From assembly GCA_964426915.1 (NCBI GenBank), contig CAYRTD010000018.1, forward strand, positions 1 to 42,069: 42,069 nucleotides of DNA, given 5' to 3'. Below the pieces are notes generated by a model. The model saw only the letters and a list, made by a program, of their open reading frames with translations, searched no databases and had not been told where the DNA came from. This document shows, one piece after another, positions 18,255 through 27,250 of this stretch. A program made the translations under genes and the position numbers. Source of the stretch: CAYRTD01 sp964426915. Lineage in GTDB: Bacteria; Bacteroidota; Bacteroidia; Bacteroidales; GCA-2748055. Every line of letters begins with the position of its first letter. Position 1 is the first letter of the stretch.

Positions 18255-20402
18255 TTAGGATTTCTTTAAAGCCTCCAGCACCCTCTCAGGGCTTAACGGC
18301 ATTCTATATACACGGGCTCCGCAGGCATCAAATACTGCATTGGCAATAGCTCCGCCTACTGAAACGATCGCGGGCTCTCCTCCTCCCTGCGCTTTTTCAT
18401 CCATGGCTTCAACCTGTACAGATTCAATAACTTCAGGGATCATTGAGAATACCGGTATCTGGTAGTCATCGAAATTATTGTTTTTAACTTCTCCGCCTTC
18501 AAAATCTATATCCTCCGTTAAAGCATAACCCAGTCCCATGTTCACACATCCTTCAGCTTGTATATCGGTGCCTTCGGGATTTATGACCTGCCCCATGTCC
18601 TGTCCCACCACAGCTCTTAAAACTTTTACTTTACCGGTTGAGGTATCCACTTTTACTTCAACAATTATGGTCACATAAGTTCCGGCATCTATTCCCAGGG
18701 CAATTCCACGGCCGTGCCCTTCTGGCAATTTTGAATTATCCCAGCCAAATTTTTTAGCAGCCAGTTCTAGCGACCTCTTTGCTCTGTTATTGCCGATATT
18801 TTTCAACCGGAATTCAAGCGGATCCATACCGGACCGGTGAGCCATAATATCCATATGGGATTCCCGGGCAAAAGTATTAGTGGGATTTCCCGGTGCCCGC
18901 CATGCTCCTGTTCCGAAAAAGTGAACATCTTCACCATCCCATGTGGTTGTCCTGTGATTCGGAACATCATAGAACATGTCTGTTCCTCTTGCACCGGAAC
19001 AATATGTATTAAAATCCCAGTAAGTAATTTTTCCTTCCGGAGTAATACCAGAATTAAATTTAACCACAGCAGCAGAACGGAACATATCATACATAAATTC
19101 TTCTTTGCGGGACCACATCAATTGTATCGGGGTACCTTCCAATGCCCGTGCAATGCGTGCTGTCTCTATTGCCTGCCTGTTATATATCTTACCTCCGAAT
19201 CCGCCTCCAAGATATATTTGCTTTAAATGCACATTCTCAACTGGTAAATCGAGGAGTTCTGATATATCACGCCTTGTACCAAAAGGTGTCTGGGAAGAGG
19301 CCCACATGGTAAGCTTTCCATTTTCATAGACAGCAGTAGCAGCATGAGTTTCTATTGAAGCATGTGCTTTATAGCCATCATGATACTCCTCTTCAAAAAG
19401 TAATTCTGCTTCAGCTTTACCCTTTTCAAGATCTCCACCCTTATGTCTGATATTACTTTCGTTGGCATTTTTGAGTATATGACTGAAAACAGATTCACCG
19501 TTTACATCCGAGGAGGGTATATCCCATTCAGCTTTCATTTCATATAATGCATTTTCCGCCTTTTCCGGAGATTTATGAAGCGCAACAATTAAATCATCCT
19601 GTCTGAATATTTTTACCCCCTCCATGGCCTCAGCTTTGGAAATATCGATAGAAACCAGTTTAGCTCCATGAGCAGGTGGCCGTAATATTTTAGCATAGAG
19701 CATCCCTGGTAATTGAATATCTGCAGTATACATTGCTTTTCCCGTCACCTTCTTCTCTGAATCAATTCTCAGAAACGATTTGCCAATGAGATCAAATTCT
19801 TTCGGATTTTTTAACTCTGGTTCCTTGTCCAGAGAACGAACGATTTTTTGACCTTTGGTTAGATCCTCATAGGGAATGTTTTTGCTTTTATCAGTCTTTA
19901 GGTATATTTTTCCATCGGAAGCTTCGAGCTGATCAACAGGAACATCCAGCTTTTCAGAAGCAAGTTGAATTAAAATTATCCTGGCTTCAGCTGCAGCTGC
20001 TCTCAGTAAGGGATCATGAAAGCGATGGGTCATAGAACCCCAGGTACCTGCATCATAAGGAACAAGATCTGTATCGCCCATGATCATGTTCACACTTTCA
20101 AGGCTAACTTCAAGTTCATCGGCCAGAACCTGCGCAAGTGAAGTGTTAATGCCCTGGCCCATTTCAATTTTACCTGAAAAGCAATCAACTTTTCCATCTT
20201 CTCTAACCCTGAGATAAGCATTAAAGTCCGGCACATCATCCTGTCCGGGTTTTCCATCTTTCCCTGTAAATGCAATCTGCGGGAGAGCCAAGACGATAAT
20301 AATGCCTCCTCCCAGTTTTTTAAGGAAATCGCGCCGGTCAAATTTTACAGGTTCACTGTCAAAATCGTCAAAATAAAATTTATTAATGTCATCTGCTTTC
20401 AT
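18255..20402 (-). CDS. Molybdopterin-binding subunit of an exported aldehyde/xanthine dehydrogenase-family hydroxylase
   Basis: A 715-aa large subunit of the xanthine oxidase family, closest in layout to the IorB/aldehyde dehydrogenase type that works without a FAD subunit. A twin-arginine motif FDRRDFLKKLGGG (Arg23, Arg24) followed by a hydrophobic stretch points to Tat export of the folded complex. Molybdenum cofactor landmarks are MGQG (81-84), GGGFGGK (399-405), the GTGAWRAPG region (497-505) and QDMGQ (601-605). The expected catalytic glutamate is Glu676 in GGGEPAI. The start codon overlaps the stop of the 2Fe-2S subunit by four bases (ATGA), so translation is coupled. The substrate could be an aldehyde or an N-heterocycle and cannot be told from sequence. 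The electron acceptor is not encoded nearby. Confidence 0.92.
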   Translation of the reverse strand: MKADDINKFYFDDFDSEPVKFDRRDFLKKLGGGIIIVLALPQIAFTGKDGKPGQDDVPDFNAYLRVREDGKVDCFSGKIEMGQGINTSLAQVLADELEVSLESVNMIMGDTDLVPYDAGTWGSMTHRFHDPLLRAAAAEARIILIQLASEKLDVPVDQLEASDGKIYLKTDKSKNIPYEDLTKGQKIVRSLDKEPELKNPKEFDLIGKSFLRIDSEKKVTGKAMYTADIQLPGMLYAKILRPPAHGAKLVSIDISKAEAMEGVKIFRQDDLIVALHKSPEKAENALYEMKAEWDIPSSDVNGESVFSHILKNANESNIRHKGGDLEKGKAEAELLFEEEYHDGYKAHASIETHAATAVYENGKLTMWASSQTPFGTRRDISELLDLPVENVHLKQIYLGGGFGGKIYNRQAIETARIARALEGTPIQLMWSRKEEFMYDMFRSAAVVKFNSGITPEGKITYWDFNTYCSGARGTDMFYDVPNHRTTTWDGEDVHFFGTGAWRAPGNPTNTFARESHMDIMAHRSGMDPLEFRLKNIGNNRAKRSLELAAKKFGWDNSKLPEGHGRGIALGIDAGTYVTIIVEVKVDTSTGKVKVLRAVVGQDMGQVINPEGTDIQAEGCVNMGLGYALTEDIDFEGGEVKNNNFDDYQIPVFSMIPEVIESVQVEAMDEKAQGGGEPAIVSVGGAIANAVFDACGARVYRMPLSPERVLEALKKS

Positions 20403-20881
20403 GATGTTTTTTCTCCTTTCATTACTTTAGATGCTTGTTCTATTGCTTTAATGATCCTTGTGTGGGCTCCGCACCGGCATAGATTATCATCTATGCTTTC
20501 AATAATTTCTTCCCTGCCCGGATTGGGATTCCGGTTCAGGAAACCAATTGCATTCATAATCATACCGGGAGTACAATAGCCACATTGTAGAGCATCATTA
20601 TCTACAAAAGCCTGTTGGACAGGATGAAGATTTCCATCTTTCTCAAGACCTTCAATAGTAACAACTTTTGATCCTTCAATAAACTCCAGATAAACCCCAC
20701 AGGATCTCACAGCGTCACCATCCATTAATACAGTGCATGATCCACAGTACCCCAAACCACAACCATATTTGGTGCCGGTAAGGTTAAATTGTGTACGCAG
20801 CGCCCATAGAAGAGATTGATTACCTTCGTATGTTGCTTCGACTTTTTCGCCGTTCAGTTCAAATTGAACTTTCTGTTTCAT
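20399..20881 (-). CDS. 2Fe-2S subunit of the molybdenum hydroxylase
   Basis: A 160-aa small subunit carrying two [2Fe-2S] clusters that pass electrons from the molybdenum site. The plant-ferredoxin-type cluster uses Cys41, Cys46, Cys49 and Cys61. The second cluster uses Cys100, Cys103, Cys135 and Cys137 in CGYCTPGM and CRCG. A longer reading from 20941 adds 20 basic residues and overlaps the upstream gene. The start at 20881 gives MKQKVQFELNG, the normal start of this family, and leaves a 13-nt gap to the upstream stop, so I prefer it. There is no signal peptide; it probably leaves the cytoplasm together with the Tat-bearing large subunit. Confidence 0.93.
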   Translation of the reverse strand: MKQKVQFELNGEKVEATYEGNQSLLWALRTQFNLTGTKYGCGLGYCGSCTVLMDGDAVRSCGVYLEFIEGSKVVTIEGLEKDGNLHPVQQAFVDNDALQCGYCTPGMIMNAIGFLNRNPNPGREEIIESIDDNLCRCGAHTRIIKAIEQASKVMKGEKTS

Positions 20882-20894
20882 AAGCTTTATTTGT

Positions 20895-21488
20895 TTATGT
20901 TTTCTGTTTAATTTCGAATTGATAATCATCCGGAGTATCAATATCTCTTAATATTTCATTTCGCCCACACTCAATTTCATATATATCCTTTTCAAAGAGC
21001 TTCATTAACTGCCTTAGTCCTTCATTTCTGTCAAGGTTTGTTATATCATTCCGGTATCGTGTCTCAATCAATACCGGGTGACCCCTTCTTCCATTAAATG
21101 TGGGAATGACTATTCCATTTTTAGATTTTTCCCAGGCCGAGATAACTTTTCGTGTCACTTCCTGCGGAATTTGTGGCTGATCTCCTAAAAAGATGAGCGC
21201 AGCTCCAATGTTTTGCGGTAAGGCGTTAAAACCACATATTACAGAGGATAGCATACCCTCTTTATAGTTTTCATTGATACATATATCCACCTGCAAATTA
21301 CTGATTTTTTCACTAATTTCCTTATAATGTGAGCCCAAAACCACCAATATTTTTAATTCTAAAACCGCTTCAATATTCTTAATAACTCTCTCAATAACTG
21401 TTTCATCCCCAAAAGGAAGAAGCATTTTTTGCCTTTTCATTCGTGTAGATGCTCCTGCTGCAAGAACTATAGCTTTTATATTATTCAT
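20895..21488 (-). CDS. MocA/MobA-like molybdopterin nucleotidyltransferase
   Basis: A 197-aa nucleotidyltransferase with the N-terminal nucleotide-binding signature LAAGASTRM (9-17), Lys21, and the metal-binding LGDQP (101-105). In molybdenum hydroxylase operons, proteins of this type add CMP to molybdopterin to give the cytosine dinucleotide cofactor. That is the likely role here, given the neighbouring XdhC and hydroxylase subunits. A GMP-adding MobA role is less likely in this context but cannot be excluded. It overlaps the XdhC gene by 8 nt. Confidence 0.88.
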   Translation of the reverse strand: MNNIKAIVLAAGASTRMKRQKMLLPFGDETVIERVIKNIEAVLELKILVVLGSHYKEISEKISNLQVDICINENYKEGMLSSVICGFNALPQNIGAALIFLGDQPQIPQEVTRKVISAWEKSKNGIVIPTFNGRRGHPVLIETRYRNDITNLDRNEGLRQLMKLFEKDIYEIECGRNEILRDIDTPDDYQFEIKQKT

Positions 21489-22575
21489 TTCTCTTGTTTA
21501 AATCATATCGAATCTTTACCAGCTGGGCAGCAATACTTACTGCTATTTCCTGTACTGTTTTGGAATTTATTTCCAGACCAATCGGAGCATGTATCCTGTC
21601 CCATTCTGCTTCAGTAGCCCAGCCCTTATCGATAAAAAGCTGGCGGGTTTGCACTATTTTCTTTCTGCTGCCTATCATACCGATGTATCCTGCCCCGGAA
21701 CTAATGAATTTTCTTAAAACTTCAGAATCCTGCCTGTGTCCACGGGTAACAATAACAATGAAGGTATCCTTTTTTACCCTGATTTTTGTGAATGAATCTT
21801 CAGGTTTACCTGAAAGTACCTTGGCAGCATCAGGTAGATTCTGCTTATTGGCATATTCTTCTCTGTCGTCCCAGACAGTAACCTCAAAGTCCAATAAATT
21901 ACCTAAATGCGATAATGCTTTTCCCACATGACCTGCTCCGGCAATTATAAGCTCAGGCAAAGGAATTATGCTTTCGAAAAAAACCAGGGTATCTTCACCG
22001 GTATCAGAATTTTCGATCAGAATTTTATTAAAATCACCCGGCTTATTTCTTTCAAGCATTCTTTCTGCCATTTCAGTTATCTCCCTTGTAATTCTGCCGG
22101 TTACCTCTTCCTGATTCTCTTTGTTGAACCAGATGCGTTCAAGTGCATAATTTTCTTTTTTTTCGTGGATTGCAATGCTGATCAGTACACCGGGTTTTCT
22201 TTGCGAATAAGATTCTCTTAATTCATTAAAAGTATCAATATGTTTTTCAGGATAGGCATCTATTAAAACAGCCATTTCGCCGCCACATACCACGGGATCA
22301 GGATCAGTGATATCATCATTGAGATCGAACTGATAATAGCCGGAGATTTTGCCTTCAATTGCATTCATGGCTACTTTCTGAATAAGATGCTCTACCTGTC
22401 CACCGCCAACTGTACCCCGGATTAATCCTTCAGAAATGAAGAGTGCCGAACTGCCGGGTTTTTGAGGAGTGGATCCATTAGTTTCAGCAACCGTAGCCAG
22501 AGAACATGAATGATTCTTGTTAAGGAGTTCAGATAATTCAATGTATAGATTTCTATGGCTTAATACTTCTTCCAT
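21481..22575 (-). CDS. XdhC/CoxI-family molybdenum cofactor maturation protein
   Basis: A 364-aa protein. The N-terminal XdhC_CoxI domain has SLATVAETNGSTPQKPG (25-41), GTVGGGQVE (54-62) and the cysteine motif CGGE (97-100). The C-terminal Rossmann domain begins with GAGHVG (213-218). These proteins bind and protect the molybdenum cofactor, help its sulfuration and hand it to the apo-hydroxylase. It is the first gene of the four-gene operon running down to the molybdopterin subunit. The 227-nt gap upstream is shared with a divergent oxidoreductase gene and should hold the promoter, but I found no clear TAnnTTTG match there. Confidence 0.92.
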   Translation of the reverse strand: MEEVLSHRNLYIELSELLNKNHSCSLATVAETNGSTPQKPGSSALFISEGLIRGTVGGGQVEHLIQKVAMNAIEGKISGYYQFDLNDDITDPDPVVCGGEMAVLIDAYPEKHIDTFNELRESYSQRKPGVLISIAIHEKKENYALERIWFNKENQEEVTGRITREITEMAERMLERNKPGDFNKILIENSDTGEDTLVFFESIIPLPELIIAGAGHVGKALSHLGNLLDFEVTVWDDREEYANKQNLPDAAKVLSGKPEDSFTKIRVKKDTFIVIVTRGHRQDSEVLRKFISSGAGYIGMIGSRKKIVQTRQLFIDKGWATEAEWDRIHAPIGLEINSKTVQEIAVSIAAQLVKIRYDLNKRNE

Positions 22576-22802
22576 GGAGAATAATAATTAAGTGTAAAAA
22601 AAATAAAGATTAAAAATAACTTTCTTTAACGAGGAAAGCTAATTTCTTTATTTTCGCAAAGCATTTAAAACTGCAGCATAGGCATCATTAACCATGATTC
22701 TTTTGAAAGTTTCATGTCAGATATGGAGTTTTTAAAGCAGTATTGCTTGTTTTTATCAACAATTTAAGATTCAAAGCGTTTAAATGTTTTAAATAAATAT
22801 CT

Positions 22803-23837
22803 ATGAAAAAAGAATACAACTGGGGCATTCTCGGACTTGGAAATATTGCTCACAAATTCTCTCAGGCTCTATATGCCACTGAAAACGGAAATTTATTTGC
22901 AGTCGGCTCAAGGACGGTCGATAAGGCGGAGAAATTTGCAAAACAGTATAACCTTGATCGCTGGTATGGTAATTACGATGATCTTATAAAAGATGATGAT
23001 ATTCATATAGTATACATATCAACCACGCATAACCTTCATTATGAGCTTGCGAAGAAAAGTCTGGAAGCAGGAAAGCACGTACTCTGTGAAAAACCTGTTA
23101 CCATAAATTCCAGGCAGTTTGAAAAACTCAGGGAGCTGGCTGTATCGAAAAAGTTATTTTTCATGGAGGCTCTCTGGACACGATTCCTTCCTCATATGAA
23201 AAGGGCCATGGAATTTATTGAACAGGAAAAGATTGGCGAAATAAAATTCATCAAGGCCGATTTTGGCATCAAGATCCACCCCAATCCGGAAGGCAGACTT
23301 CTTAACCTAAAACTTGGAGGCGGAAGTATCCTTGATATTGGTATTTATCCAATATTTCTCAGTCTTCAGTTACTGGGTTATCCCGATAAAATAGTCGTAG
23401 ATGTGATTAAAGGCACAACCGGAGTCGATGAGAGCTGTAACATATCATTTGTCTACAAGGACGGTGCGATGGCAAGCCTATCAAGCACATTCCGGGTAAA
23501 TACAGAAACTTCAGCAGATATAGCCGGTACAAAAGGAAGAATCAAATTTCACCGCATGTTTTTTACGCCAACTTCCATATCTGTCCACATAGATGGAGAA
23601 ACCTCCAGCCATCATGAATTTACTGTCATTGAAAACGGTTATGAATACGAAGCCATAGAGGTGATGAAATGTCTGGATCAAGGACTGACTGAATCCCCTT
23701 TATTGCCACTGGCTTTTACCTCAAAGCTCATGAAACTCCTGGATGAGATCCGGGAAAAAGCTGAGGTGATTTATGATGAGGACTGGGAGAGCGAATTAGA
23801 AACAAGAGGAATGGAAAAGACAGAAAAACCAGAATGA
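22803..23837 (+). CDS. Gfo/Idh/MocA-family NAD(P)-dependent oxidoreductase
   Basis: A 344-aa cytoplasmic dehydrogenase. The Rossmann motif GLGNIA is at 11-16, the family Glu-Lys-Pro (EKP, 96-98) provides the catalytic lysine region, and GGGSILDIGIYP (172-183) matches the dihydrodiol dehydrogenase-like branch. Members oxidise or reduce hydroxyls on sugars or cyclic diols; the substrate is unknown here. It stands alone on the plus strand, divergent from the molybdenum hydroxylase operon and convergent with the FGGY kinase. The last dozen residues are charged and probably disordered. Confidence 0.9.
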   Translation: MKKEYNWGILGLGNIAHKFSQALYATENGNLFAVGSRTVDKAEKFAKQYNLDRWYGNYDDLIKDDDIHIVYISTTHNLHYELAKKSLEAGKHVLCEKPVTINSRQFEKLRELAVSKKLFFMEALWTRFLPHMKRAMEFIEQEKIGEIKFIKADFGIKIHPNPEGRLLNLKLGGGSILDIGIYPIFLSLQLLGYPDKIVVDVIKGTTGVDESCNISFVYKDGAMASLSSTFRVNTETSADIAGTKGRIKFHRMFFTPTSISVHIDGETSSHHEFTVIENGYEYEAIEVMKCLDQGLTESPLLPLAFTSKLMKLLDEIREKAEVIYDEDWESELETRGMEKTEKPE

Positions 23838-23966
23838 CAACTCAGGGTAAAAGAGAAAGAAGAGATTAAATTACAAAACACTGTCCGTCATACAACTGTG
23901 AAGAAGGATCTGGGAGATGAATGATTGAACAACACGGGTTCCTAACAAAAGTAAGGGGCTAAATAT

Positions 23967-25448
23967 CTATTGTCCCGTTGCCTCCTTCCATTTCAGGTAA
24001 GCCTTATTCCACTCCTCGCTCTTTTCGGGCTTATAGGTCTTGAGTTCAAATGAATTTCTGACAACTTCCCTTATCTGGTCAAGTGATTCCAGTATTCCCA
24101 GCGCTTTTGCCTGGATCAGGAGATTTCCGGCAGCAGTCCCCTCTGTTGGTCCTGCAATGATCTTTAATCCCGTCACATTAGCAGTGAACTGGCAGAGAAG
24201 TTCATTCTTGCTTCCCCCTCCTATTATATGGATTCTGTTGATCTTCCTTCCGTTAACTTCTCTGAGCTGATCGAGTACCTGCCGGTATTTAAAAGCTAGT
24301 CCTTCCAGTATTGTCCTGACATATTCACCCACAGTTTCAGGAGACTCCTGCATTGTTAACGAACAATAATTATCAATCTCTGAGGGCATATCTTCGGGAT
24401 TATAAAATCCCTGATAATCGGGATCGATAAAAGTCTTAAATGAAGTGGCCGTTTTTGCGGTCTCTACAAGATCGGCATATTCCACCTGGTGCCCGGTTAC
24501 AGACCATGATTTGCGACATTCCTGTAATAACCATAATCCCATAATGTTTTTAAGAAATCGGAATGTTCCTTCAGCTCCGCCCTCATTGGTAAAATTATAT
24601 TCAAAACTCTTCTGGGTTATTATTGGTGAATGATTTTCAACGCCCATGAGCGACCAGGTTCCTGAACTTATATATGCCCAGTCATCTCCTTCAGCAGGAA
24701 CAGCTACAATAGCCGATCCTGTATCATGAGAACATACTGTTGTTACGGGAAAAGGATCGACAACCGCCTGTTTTGCCACTTCAGGTTTTAACATTCCGAG
24801 GTTCTGACCTGGTTTAATAACCTCATTCATTAAAGCCATATTGACTCCCAACTTTTGAAAAAGTTCTTCTTCCCATTTCCCTTTTCTGGGATTATATAAT
24901 TGTGAGGTTGTGGCAAAGGTGAATTCTGTCTTCATCTCTCCACTTAATAAATAGTTCAGGATATCCGGGATAAATAGCATTTTGCTTGCATGTTCTGTCG
25001 CAAAATCACCCCGTTTATTCAGAATATGAAGGTGAAAAAGAGAATTAAAAGGCTGAAGGGAAATACCGGTAAGTTCGTATAACTCTCTTGCCGGCATGAT
25101 GTTTTTCAGAAAATGATCCATTCCCTCAGATGTTTGAGGATCCCTGTAAGCATAAGGTATTCTCAAAAGTCCATTGTCTTTTCCAATAAATCCGAAATCT
25201 ACTCCCCAGGTATCAACTGCTATGGATTCGGGTTTGATCCGTTCTTTATTTTTACAAATTCTGATAGAGGATATTATTTCCTCGTAAAAACGGTAAATAT
25301 TCCAATAGAAATGACCGTCAATCTGAACCATACCTGTGGGAAAACGATGCACCTCATCAAGAAATAATCTCCTATTTTCAAGAATTCCGGCTACTGCCTT
25401 ACCACTTTCTGCTCCCAGATCAATTGCTAATAAATTATTTACTGCCAT
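23967..25448 (-). CDS. rhaB: Rhamnulokinase-like FGGY carbohydrate kinase
   Basis: A 493-aa sugar kinase, normal length for RhaB. The N-terminal phosphate-binding segment is DLGAESGK (10-17). AVDTWGVDFGFIG is the rhamnulokinase-type sugar-binding block. SHDTGSAIVAVP and YISSGTWSLMGVE are the central signatures, and IIGGGSKNELLCQF with GPTEGTAAGN is the C-terminal ATP-binding part. It would phosphorylate L-rhamnulose (or L-fuculose) to the 1-phosphate. No rhamnose isomerase or aldolase is found in the window, so the pathway partners lie elsewhere or the substrate differs. A promoter-like box lies at 25499-25506. Confidence 0.85.
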   Translation of the reverse strand: MAVNNLLAIDLGAESGKAVAGILENRRLFLDEVHRFPTGMVQIDGHFYWNIYRFYEEIISSIRICKNKERIKPESIAVDTWGVDFGFIGKDNGLLRIPYAYRDPQTSEGMDHFLKNIMPARELYELTGISLQPFNSLFHLHILNKRGDFATEHASKMLFIPDILNYLLSGEMKTEFTFATTSQLYNPRKGKWEEELFQKLGVNMALMNEVIKPGQNLGMLKPEVAKQAVVDPFPVTTVCSHDTGSAIVAVPAEGDDWAYISSGTWSLMGVENHSPIITQKSFEYNFTNEGGAEGTFRFLKNIMGLWLLQECRKSWSVTGHQVEYADLVETAKTATSFKTFIDPDYQGFYNPEDMPSEIDNYCSLTMQESPETVGEYVRTILEGLAFKYRQVLDQLREVNGRKINRIHIIGGGSKNELLCQFTANVTGLKIIAGPTEGTAAGNLLIQAKALGILESLDQIREVVRNSFELKTYKPEKSEEWNKAYLKWKEATGQ

Positions 25449-25498
25449 AATCGTTTTTTAAGGAAATGCTCCAATTTGTCTATAGTTATATGCCAGGT

Positions 25499-25506
25499 CA
25501 AAAATA
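25499..25506 (-). promoter_or_regulatory. Candidate -7 promoter box for the FGGY kinase gene
   Basis: On the minus strand this reads TATTTTTG, a full TAnnTTTG match 50 nt upstream of the kinase start codon. No clear -33 element is visible. Confidence 0.35.
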
Positions 25507-25824
25507 ATAAATTAGATGTATTATGCAGATAATTTACCTGGAAAATCATCAGTGTCGGGAAAAACCTCCACCACGGTTTTTTGAATTTAGAATTAATAAA
25601 ATCCGAAAGTTTTGCATACAATTTTATCCATCAGGTTACGAAGACCCGTTTTGTGAAATACAAATTTATTATTCGCAAATTCTCTATTTCCGACAACCAT
25701 TTATAGCTCAATTTATTGACCTGAATAAATTGGAAAAAACATATCTGAATATAATTCTGGAGTATTTTTATCCAAATTCGTTGCATAATTCATTTTTGAA
25801 TACTGAATAAAATACCGGATTTCT
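25507..25824. other. AT-rich gap between FGGY kinase and CE15 esterase genes
   Basis: There is no recognisable gene. A 95-codon plus-strand open frame (25523-25810) is possible but has no motif I recognise and is rich in Phe, Tyr and Ile, as random translation of AT-rich DNA would be. No terminator hairpin or repeat of the MITE family was seen. Confidence 0.4.
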
Positions 25825-27075
25825 TTAATCTCTAAAAAACAGATCCGAGAAATCAAGAAACTGTTCCCAGTCATAACCGGTTATATTATGTTTTCCTGTT
25901 CTGATATGATAACCAATGGCACCGGATTTTACCGGATAATTTATACTAAGGGGGTCTTTCGGAATTCGAACTTCAAGATTATAAAGTTGTTCATATACTT
26001 TTCCTGCAAGGTATCCCGATAACTGTTCTCCGTATGGATCTGCCCAATTATCTTCCTGTGCACTTGCCAGGTATATGGGCCGTGGGGCAATCAGCGCAAG
26101 AAGCATGTGCTGATCAACGGGTAATTCATCTTCATTCTCATTGTATTTCTTAAAATTATCGCAAAACCAGTGAGGAAACTGATCATTTATATTTTTGACT
26201 GTTTCTCCATGTTTTCTCATGCTCAGGGCCGCTCCTCCGCAGCCTGAGTTATTGGAAATTACCAATGCGAAGCGTTCATCCCGAACACCAGCCCATAACG
26301 AAGCCTTCCCTAATCTTGAGTGGCCGAAAACCACTACTCTATTTTCATCAATATTATCATCAATTTCAAAATAATCCATCGCCCTGGAAAGCCCGTATGC
26401 CCATGCAGCTATCGATCCGGCTCCGTTGACTGGATAAGGACCGCTTTCCCGGAAGAGTTTATGTAATCCGTTATTGAAATCATCATCAAAGTCGGGATCG
26501 ATATCTCCATAATAAATGGTAGCCAGGCCATATCCTCTCGAAAGAATATATTCAACCGGCCATCGGCTGACTCTTACCCCCCTTGATCGTTCATCAGCAA
26601 GATTGTCTGAAATACGGAAAGCCTCGTTATCACGAACCCAGCTATCTGAAATAATTATGCCGGGATCGGGATGAATCGTATGATTGCCGTAAAAATTCAA
26701 TCCCAGGAAAAGAGGTGTTTTCCCGGAGATTCTGTAAGGTAAGTAAATCAAAAGATCAATACTTAAGTGTTCATTATTTTCTTTACTTTTCAGGTGGATA
26801 CGAACTTGTTTTCTGATCCCGTGACCATCCAGTGCGTCAAAACTGGTACTTATTTCTTCAAATCTGATCTCAGGATTGAACTCTGCTGGAAACTTTCCAT
26901 AAATTTCGTTCCGGAATACTTCTAAAATTTCAGGCCTTCTTTGTTTTTCCCAGATTTTTGCCTCTGAGATTAGTCTGTCATTTTCCGTTTCCAAAATCCC
27001 GGGAAGACCTTCCGGGATCTGTGATGAAAGAGTTATGTTGATACTGATCATTAAGAATAGAACATAATTTCTCAT
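25825..27075 (-). CDS. CE15-family glucuronoyl esterase
   Basis: A 416-aa exported alpha/beta-hydrolase. A signal peptide covers about residues 1-18 (no lipobox). The nucleophile elbow GHSRLGKA places Ser253 with the CE15-specific Arg254. NNSGCGGAAL (275-284), DQHMLLALIAPRP (321-333) and the histidine in GKHNITGYDW (His396 likely catalytic) complete the family pattern. CE15 enzymes cleave the ester between 4-O-methyl-glucuronic acid of xylan and lignin alcohols, and some act on other uronate esters. It is not next to any xylanase, so the natural substrate is open. A promoter-like box lies at 27162-27169. Confidence 0.87.
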   Translation of the reverse strand: MRNYVLFLMISINITLSSQIPEGLPGILETENDRLISEAKIWEKQRRPEILEVFRNEIYGKFPAEFNPEIRFEEISTSFDALDGHGIRKQVRIHLKSKENNEHLSIDLLIYLPYRISGKTPLFLGLNFYGNHTIHPDPGIIISDSWVRDNEAFRISDNLADERSRGVRVSRWPVEYILSRGYGLATIYYGDIDPDFDDDFNNGLHKLFRESGPYPVNGAGSIAAWAYGLSRAMDYFEIDDNIDENRVVVFGHSRLGKASLWAGVRDERFALVISNNSGCGGAALSMRKHGETVKNINDQFPHWFCDNFKKYNENEDELPVDQHMLLALIAPRPIYLASAQEDNWADPYGEQLSGYLAGKVYEQLYNLEVRIPKDPLSINYPVKSGAIGYHIRTGKHNITGYDWEQFLDFSDLFFRD

Positions 27076-27161
27076 ATACCCTGGTATTAGATTTCATTTA
27101 ACTTCTGCCTTGAAGGATTCGGAAAGTCACTTCTTTGACCGGCAACAGTAAGTTTGGAATT

Positions 27162-27169
27162 CAAATATA
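27162..27169 (-). promoter_or_regulatory. Candidate -7 promoter box for the CE15 gene
   Basis: On the minus strand this reads TATATTTG, matching TAnnTTTG, 86 nt upstream of the CE15 start. The spacing to the nearest TTG is too short for a standard -33 element. Confidence 0.3.
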
Positions 27170-27250
27170 ACGTATTTTTAACAAGAGTTTGGTTGATCTC
27201 TAAAAACCTTTTCATTATCATCTTGTTATGTTTTAAAATTGAGTTATAAT

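Noticed and set aside
20882..20941. Longer reading of the 2Fe-2S subunit
   Set aside because: It overlaps the upstream nucleotidyltransferase gene and adds a basic leader not found in the family.
25523..25810. 95-codon plus-strand open frame between the FGGY kinase and CE15 genes
   Set aside because: It has no recognised motif, no clear ribosome or promoter context, and a composition expected of translated AT-rich intergenic DNA.
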